This document shows, one piece after another, positions 7,249 through 11,354 of a stretch of DNA of 11,354 nt. This stretch comes from AM-0621 sp964386705 (GTDB taxonomy: Bacteria; Planctomycetota; Planctomycetia; Planctomycetales; Planctomycetaceae). Every line of letters starts with the position of its first letter. Within the stretch, counting starts at the first letter, position 1. Position numbers and translations under genes: made by a program. The stretch lies in the NCBI GenBank assembly GCA_964386705.1, contig CAYLTY010000261.1, positions 1 to 11,354 on the forward strand, written 5' to 3'. The notes beneath the pieces were generated by a model. The model saw only the letters and a program-made list of their open reading frames with translations, did not search any database and was not told where the DNA came from.

Positions 7249-8325
7249 ATGTCTCTTCGCCTGTTGTCGTCGATTCTGATCTGGTCTCTGCTGAGCACGA
7301 TCGGTCGCGCGGATGTTGTTTCCGTCAAGGATCTGGCGGGGCTTAAGGTCGCATTGGCGAAACTCAAGAGCGGCACGACCATCAAGATCGCTGCGGGAAG
7401 TTACCCGGGCGGGCACGATGTCAGGGATGTGTCCAATCTGACCATTGAAGCCGCTGATCCTGAGAATCCACCGCATTTCCAAGGTGGGATCTATGCGTGG
7501 CATTTCTCGGGATGCTCAGCACTGAAGTTGAAGCGTTTGCGAGCCAGCGGTCAGACGCGCAACGGGTTTAATCTCGACGACGGCGGCCGTGCTGATCGAC
7601 CAGTAAGGATTGTTACGCTGGAGCATCTGGATGTGCGTGATGTCGGGCCGAAGGGCAATTTCGACGGCATCAAGTGCTCAGGACTCGACGATGTCGTGAT
7701 TCGCAATTGCGTTGTTGAAGGCTGGGGCGGGGAAGCGATCGACATGGTGGGGTGCCACCGGGTTGAAGTCTCAGACTGCAAGTTCGTTGGAAAGACTGGT
7801 TACTCACAGTCCTGCGGCGTGCAATGCAAAGGCGGCAGCGAGAACATCACGATTGAGAAGTGCGAATTCATCAGCGCGGGACAGCGGCCGATCAATGCGG
7901 GTGGTTCCACGGGACTGGAACACTTCCGGCCGGAGAAGGCGAAGTATGAAGCCCGGCGAGTTGTCATTCGCAAAAACACGATTTCCGGCTCGTTGTGTGC
8001 CTGCTCGTTCACGGGCGTGGACGGCGCTGAATTCACAGAGAACACCGTGTTGTTCCCCGAGAAGTGGATCTTCCGCATGCTGCAGGAGAACACCGAGGAC
8101 GGTTTCTTGCCTTCGCGCAACGTAGTGATCGAGAATAACTCGATCGTGTTTCGCCGGTCACAGGTCAGCAGTGAGGTCAACGTTGGGCCGAACACCGCGC
8201 CTGAAACATTTCGCTTCTCGAAGAACCGCTGGTTTGCAGAGGACCGCGCGAGTCAGTCGCGTCCAAAACTGCCGACGGAGGAGAAAGACGGCGTCTATGG
8301 CCGTGACCCGCGTGCCTCGAAGTGA
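7249..8325 (+). CDS. Secreted right-handed parallel beta-helix protein
   Basis: ATG 7249 starts a signal peptide (MSLRLLSSILIWSLLSTIGRA, cleavage after Ala21). A weak GGA lies about 8 bases upstream. The 358-residue product shows successive beta-helix coils from about residue 60 to 330. Typical coil strings are NLTIEAADPENPP, LEHLDVRDVG, DDVVIRNCVVEGWG, HRVEVSDCKFVG, ENITIEKCEFISAG, RRVVIRKNTISG and NVVIENNSIVFRRS, that is, V-x-I-x-x-N/C repeats. NFDGIKCSGLDDVVIRNC (about 137-154) resembles the core of polysaccharide-lyase and polygalacturonase beta-helices. I do not see a full catalytic set, so lyase, hydrolase or pure binding roles all remain possible. The internal Cys residues recurring at coil ends could stack as in a Cys ladder. 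It ends 15 bases before the stop of the oppositely oriented kinase gene. Confidence 0.9.
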   Translation: MSLRLLSSILIWSLLSTIGRADVVSVKDLAGLKVALAKLKSGTTIKIAAGSYPGGHDVRDVSNLTIEAADPENPPHFQGGIYAWHFSGCSALKLKRLRASGQTRNGFNLDDGGRADRPVRIVTLEHLDVRDVGPKGNFDGIKCSGLDDVVIRNCVVEGWGGEAIDMVGCHRVEVSDCKFVGKTGYSQSCGVQCKGGSENITIEKCEFISAGQRPINAGGSTGLEHFRPEKAKYEARRVVIRKNTISGSLCACSFTGVDGAEFTENTVLFPEKWIFRMLQENTEDGFLPSRNVVIENNSIVFRRSQVSSEVNVGPNTAPETFRFSKNRWFAEDRASQSRPKLPTEEKDGVYGRDPRASK

Positions 8326-8340
8326 AGGCGTCAGCGCGTG

Positions 8341-9618
8341 CTACTTGCTTGAGCCGGCAGGCGTGGAAGGCTCTGCAGCGTTGAGCGGATCAGGACGACG
8401 TAGGTCGCGGCCCATGCCGGCCGCGAGCAGGTACACGACCACGCAGGTCACGGCGTAAGCAATCAGTTTCTTGCGCGGGATGTTCCAGAACGCCTGCCAG
8501 CCACTCATTGTCGGTTCGTCGAGGCTTTCGCCTTCGGCGTCGGGTTCATCCAGTTTGATCTGCCGCAGAGCAGACGCAACGGACTTTGCATCCGGAAAAC
8601 GCTGCTCTGGTTTTTTGGCTAATAGCCGATGGATGATCTCAATGAACTTGTTCGGCAGGTCCGGGCGCACCAGCTTTAATGAAGGCGGCTCTTCGTTGAG
8701 ATGCTTGTACGCCAGCGCGAGCGCGCTTTCAGCGCGGAAGGGCGGGTAGCCCGCGACGAGGTGATAGAACGCGACGCCCATCGAATACAGGTCGGCGCGA
8801 TGATCCACTTTGGATTCGTTGATCTGCTCGGGGCTCATGTAGAGCGGCGTGCCCATCGTCGAGTTCTGCTGCGTGAGATTCACGCGTTCGCCCGCCAGCG
8901 TGAGTTGAGCCAGTCCAAAGTCGGTCACCTTCACCACATGCTTGCGGGTGACCATGATGTTTTCCGGCTTGATGTCACGATGCACGACACCCGCGTTGTG
9001 AGCGACCTGCAGCGCCGCGCAGACCTGTCTCATCAGGTGAATGGCAACTTGAGCACTCGGCGGCTTCTTCTTGGTGATGTACTGCTTGAGGTTCATCCCC
9101 AGCACGTACTCTTGCGCGATGAACCGCACGCCATCGGCCTCGCCGACGTTGTAGACCTGCACAATGTTCGGGTGATTGAGTGCCGCAGCCGCCTTGGCTT
9201 CGTGCTCAAACCGTTGCTGGTAGACCTCGTCTTGCCCGAAGTCCGGACGCATGACCTTGATCGCCACACTGCGTTTCAACGAAGTCTGCTCAGCCAGATA
9301 AACCTGCGCCATGCCGCCGCTGCCGAGACGTCGCAGGACTCGAAATTCACCCAGCATGCAATTGGTGAGGTCCAGCGGGACTGGTGATTGAGAGCCCCAC
9401 AACAGCGTCTGGGCCATCGACGGGGCCTGGGCCGTCGTGAGTTCGATCGAAACGGGAGTTGGTTTCTTCCCGGACGGTTTCGGCTGAGTTTCGCCGCGTT
9501 TGGAATTTGTCGCGGTCGCAGACGGCGCGTGCTCAACCGGCTTGGCCTTTTTGGGCCCCGGTTCGGGAGCTGCCCCAGCGGTGGGCTGCGGGCGTGGTGC
9601 GTCTGGATGCTCAGTCAT
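8341..9618 (-). CDS. PknB-type Ser/Thr protein kinase with C-terminal membrane anchor
   Basis: The start is ATG at 9618-9616 with no clear Shine-Dalgarno sequence. The 425-residue protein has a Pro/Ala/Lys-rich N-terminal tail (about 1-80), then a complete kinase domain (about 90-355). It has the glycine loop LGSGGMAQVY (98-107), ATP lysine AIK121, helix-C Glu140, the RD-type catalytic loop H213-R-D-I-K-P-E-N, D233-F-G, the activation-segment end SPE (262-264) and HRADLYSMGVAFY. All key residues are present, so it should be active. A single membrane segment (KKLIAYAVTCVVVYLLAAGM, about 383-402) comes almost at the end, leaving only some 23 residues outside. It therefore lacks the usual extracytoplasmic sensor domain. 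It faces the beta-helix gene tail to tail with a 15-base gap, and its own promoter region lies in 9619-9758. Its targets are unknown. Confidence 0.95.
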   Translation of the reverse strand: MTEHPDAPRPQPTAGAAPEPGPKKAKPVEHAPSATATNSKRGETQPKPSGKKPTPVSIELTTAQAPSMAQTLLWGSQSPVPLDLTNCMLGEFRVLRRLGSGGMAQVYLAEQTSLKRSVAIKVMRPDFGQDEVYQQRFEHEAKAAAALNHPNIVQVYNVGEADGVRFIAQEYVLGMNLKQYITKKKPPSAQVAIHLMRQVCAALQVAHNAGVVHRDIKPENIMVTRKHVVKVTDFGLAQLTLAGERVNLTQQNSTMGTPLYMSPEQINESKVDHRADLYSMGVAFYHLVAGYPPFRAESALALAYKHLNEEPPSLKLVRPDLPNKFIEIIHRLLAKKPEQRFPDAKSVASALRQIKLDEPDAEGESLDEPTMSGWQAFWNIPRKKLIAYAVTCVVVYLLAAGMGRDLRRPDPLNAAEPSTPAGSSK

Positions 9619-9758
9619 GGTGCCGATTATCGGATCCGAATGGCCGTTTGACTTGCTCAGGTCGACAGGTGGACCGGCAGTTCCGGCGCTGGCGGATCGT
9701 CACGGCTTCCGAAGCCGCTGACAAGATTGGCACTCGGCAGAGCGTCTGGAAAGTAAAA
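9619..9758 (-). promoter_or_regulatory. Likely promoter region of the kinase gene
   Basis: This is the spacer between the terminator of the 9828-11354 gene and the kinase start. On the minus strand TTGTCA is followed 17 bases later by GACGAT, a weak sigma70-like pair. A 7-base-pair palindrome, CGGCTTC-C-GAAGCCG (9703-9717), lies within that spacer. The promoter match is poor, and the assignment rests mainly on position. Confidence 0.25.
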
Positions 9759-9801
9759 GAGCGGTCGCTTCCACGCCCCGGAGGGCGGAAAACGACCGCT
9801 C
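9751..9801 (-). terminator. Intrinsic terminator of the large minus-strand gene
   Basis: GAGCGGTCG (9759-9767) and CGACCGCTC (9793-9801) form a perfect 9-pair stem. A second hairpin lies inside: CGCCC (9774-9778) with GGGCG (9783-9787). Read on the minus strand, the stem starts 26 bases after the stop codon and is followed by the T-rich run TTTTACTTT. This is a good intrinsic terminator and separates the gene from the kinase. Confidence 0.75.
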
Positions 9802-9827
9802 GAATAAAGGAACTCGTCAGGATGTGC

Positions 9828-11354
9828 TTACTGCAGACGCTTCTCGGCGAAGTCCGAGATCTTCATGCCGCCGAAACGCAAGGTGCCTTCGTGCAGCGTG
9901 GTGCGGCCGATGACCTCTTTGTCCTTACGTTCAAGCTTCATGTGAATGATGCCGTCACCGGGCTTAAAGGCCTCGACGGCGGTTTTCAACAGTTCTTCCT
10001 TCGTCTTGCGCATCTTCTTGTCTTCTTCTGACAGCTTGGTCAGGTCGACTTGCACGCGCTCACGACGGTCCAGAAGAAACTGCATCAGCGGTCCCAGGTC
10101 GATCCAAGCGTCGATGAAGACTCCGTCATTGGTCTTCTCAGCCGAGGCAGACTTCGCAGCCGCATCCTTCAGCCGAGCGGCCGCGCCTTCACCGGCCGCG
10201 TACCAGATCGCTGTCTTGGTCGTGCCTACAACCAGCAGGGACTCCGGACCGAACATGTGCGAGAAGTCTTTGTCCTGCCGCTGAGGAATCTTGACGGTGT
10301 GGATGGCCAGATCACCGACCGTTTCGGCGTTCAGGGCAACTTCCCATTCGGCCCCCTTCAGCGATTCCAGAATGGGCAGCACAGCGGCACCATCAGGTAC
10401 ACGCACGGCTCCGACCATGGTGTGCATGTCGGTAGGTTTCTCGACCTGCACGAAGCCATCGAAGATGCCGCCTTCGATACCCGAGATAATCAGGTCGATG
10501 AGCTGAGTCGTCGCCTTCTCGTAGCTGGCCTTGTGCTCCGCCTTGATCGTTTCCGACTTTGGAATGCGGGCCAGTGCCTGCTTCTTCACAACTTCCAGAA
10601 ACGCCTTCCCGTGAGCGATGCGCATCGGGTCGATCGCATGATTGATTCGTCCGAGGAACGTGGTCTTCTCAGTCTTCGCGTAGCCACCAAACTGGCTCGG
10701 CTCGGCGGAGAGTGACGCAATGCTCTTCTCGAGATCCGTTCCCGCCAAGGCGGTCAGCGACAGATCCAGGCGAGCTTCTTTCTTCTCCGTATCGAGTGTC
10801 CAGCCGAGGACCAGCTTTTCACTGTCCAGATAGAATCGCTCACCTTCGTCGAGCTGGTGCTGATGGGACAGCTTGCGCAGCTCGAATGCGTATTCGTCTT
10901 CATCAGGGAGACGCTTGATCGTGGCCATCGCCTCGGCCCGAGCGTCCTGGAAAGCCTTCTTGCGAGTGTCACGACCAGCAGCGGTGTTGGTCACCAGGCC
11001 ACCCATGTCGTAACCAGCCGTGATCAGCGGAGCGATGGCTGCGGTCGGTAGAGGCAGTCCCGCAGGCACGTTCTCTTTTTTGCTAGCCAGCACCGACCAG
11101 CCCTTCAGATCACGCTGATATCCGCCACCGCCCGGCCAACCCGGACCTTTCCACTCCCAGTAGTCGGCCGACAGCTTGCGCGGCGGCTTGCCGACGTTGG
11201 CCTGAACGTTGTCGCGGAAGGGCTTGTCTTGCCCCTTGGCGATCGGGAACCACATGCGGTAATCGCGGTTGGCTCCGAGAACGATGTCCACTCGCATGGG
11301 CAGAGCGGGATCAATACCGCCCACAAACACGTCCAGCAGATCGTTCAGAGCTTT
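9828..11354 (-). CDS. Large uncharacterised protein (5' partial)
   Basis: The frame is open to the right edge of the window (first visible residues KALNDLLDVFVGG), so the start, and any signal peptide, lie outside. The visible 508 residues end at the stop 9828-9830. I do not recognise the family. Visible traits are two beta-rich segments that resemble each other in style, one near the visible N-terminus (LPMRVDIVLGANRDYRMWFPI) and one at about residues 300-390 (MVGAVRVPDG through LLVVGTTKTAIWYAAGEG). Also present are a Trp/Gly-rich stretch WEWKGPGWPGGGG at about 66-78 and charged helical regions at about 130-170 and 260-290. A basic, helix-like stretch (KLSEEDKKMRKTKEELLK) lies near the end. 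There is no catalytic motif and no clear membrane segment. Large secreted proteins of this kind are common in planctomycetes, but that is context, not evidence. A good terminator follows. Confidence 0.85.
   Translation of the reverse strand, partial: KALNDLLDVFVGGIDPALPMRVDIVLGANRDYRMWFPIAKGQDKPFRDNVQANVGKPPRKLSADYWEWKGPGWPGGGGYQRDLKGWSVLASKKENVPAGLPLPTAAIAPLITAGYDMGGLVTNTAAGRDTRKKAFQDARAEAMATIKRLPDEDEYAFELRKLSHQHQLDEGERFYLDSEKLVLGWTLDTEKKEARLDLSLTALAGTDLEKSIASLSAEPSQFGGYAKTEKTTFLGRINHAIDPMRIAHGKAFLEVVKKQALARIPKSETIKAEHKASYEKATTQLIDLIISGIEGGIFDGFVQVEKPTDMHTMVGAVRVPDGAAVLPILESLKGAEWEVALNAETVGDLAIHTVKIPQRQDKDFSHMFGPESLLVVGTTKTAIWYAAGEGAAARLKDAAAKSASAEKTNDGVFIDAWIDLGPLMQFLLDRRERVQVDLTKLSEEDKKMRKTKEELLKTAVEAFKPGDGIIHMKLERKDKEVIGRTTLHEGTLRFGGMKISDFAEKRLQ

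Noticed and set aside
8314..8340. Small hairpin in the gap between the beta-helix and kinase genes as a bidirectional terminator
   Set aside because: Only about six pairs including two G-U, mostly inside the beta-helix coding region, and without a T-tract on either strand.
8701..9387. A 228-codon plus-strand frame opposite the kinase
   Set aside because: It is antisense to invariant kinase motifs (glycine loop, HRD, DFG), so its sequence is dictated by the kinase. No domain or ribosome-binding site.
10050..10715. A 221-codon plus-strand frame opposite the large minus-strand gene
   Set aside because: It is a reverse-frame shadow of the 9828-11354 gene with no start signal or recognisable domain. 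The minus-strand gene is supported by its terminator and continuous protein-like pattern.

Overview
The window looks like an ordinary chromosomal stretch of a planctomycete (Planctomycetales-like, moderately GC-rich). The reasons are the family mix rather than a marker match: a terpene-cyclase-repeat protein, an NPCBM-domain secreted protein, a primary sigma factor with a long insert between regions 1.2 and 2.1, a zinc-ribbon/membrane fusion, a secreted beta-helix protein and a PknB-type Ser/Thr kinase. Most start codons lack strong Shine-Dalgarno sequences, with a few clear exceptions. I see no tRNA, rRNA, CRISPR array, transposase or phage gene.

Layout. 1-1927 (+): the 3' end of a squalene-cyclase/prenyltransferase-repeat protein, joined by an ATGA overlap to a secreted protein with four tandem small beta-type repeats and a C-terminal NPCBM domain. 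1928-2615: a long non-coding leader with palindromes, an extended hairpin and one or two mini-ORFs. 2616-4325 (+): the primary sigma factor RpoD, probably starting at a GTG with a strong Shine-Dalgarno sequence. 4326-4575: a dense structured spacer holding a nested palindromic repeat, a second stem-loop (possible terminator) and a hairpin that would hide the ribosome-binding site of the next gene. 4576-8325 (+): a secreted alpha/beta-hydrolase (esterase type), a zinc-ribbon multi-pass membrane protein, an EthD-family small protein and a secreted right-handed beta-helix protein. 8341-9618 (-): a Ser/Thr kinase, tail-to-tail with the beta-helix gene with 15 bases between. 9759-9801: an intrinsic terminator for the last gene. 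9828-11354 (-): a large uncharacterised protein whose 5' end lies outside the window.

The genes do not form one pathway. Two pairs or groups may be co-transcribed: the cyclase-like gene with the NPCBM gene (overlapping stop/start), and possibly the hydrolase with the zinc-ribbon gene (34-base gap). RpoD appears to be a separate unit with its own long leader. The hydrolase, NPCBM and beta-helix proteins all carry signal peptides and are consistent with extracytoplasmic polysaccharide-related roles, but that is inference. I did not find a convincing new multi-gene system. The most interesting parts are the non-coding ones: the rpoD leader, the nested palindrome and the ribosome-binding-site hairpin.
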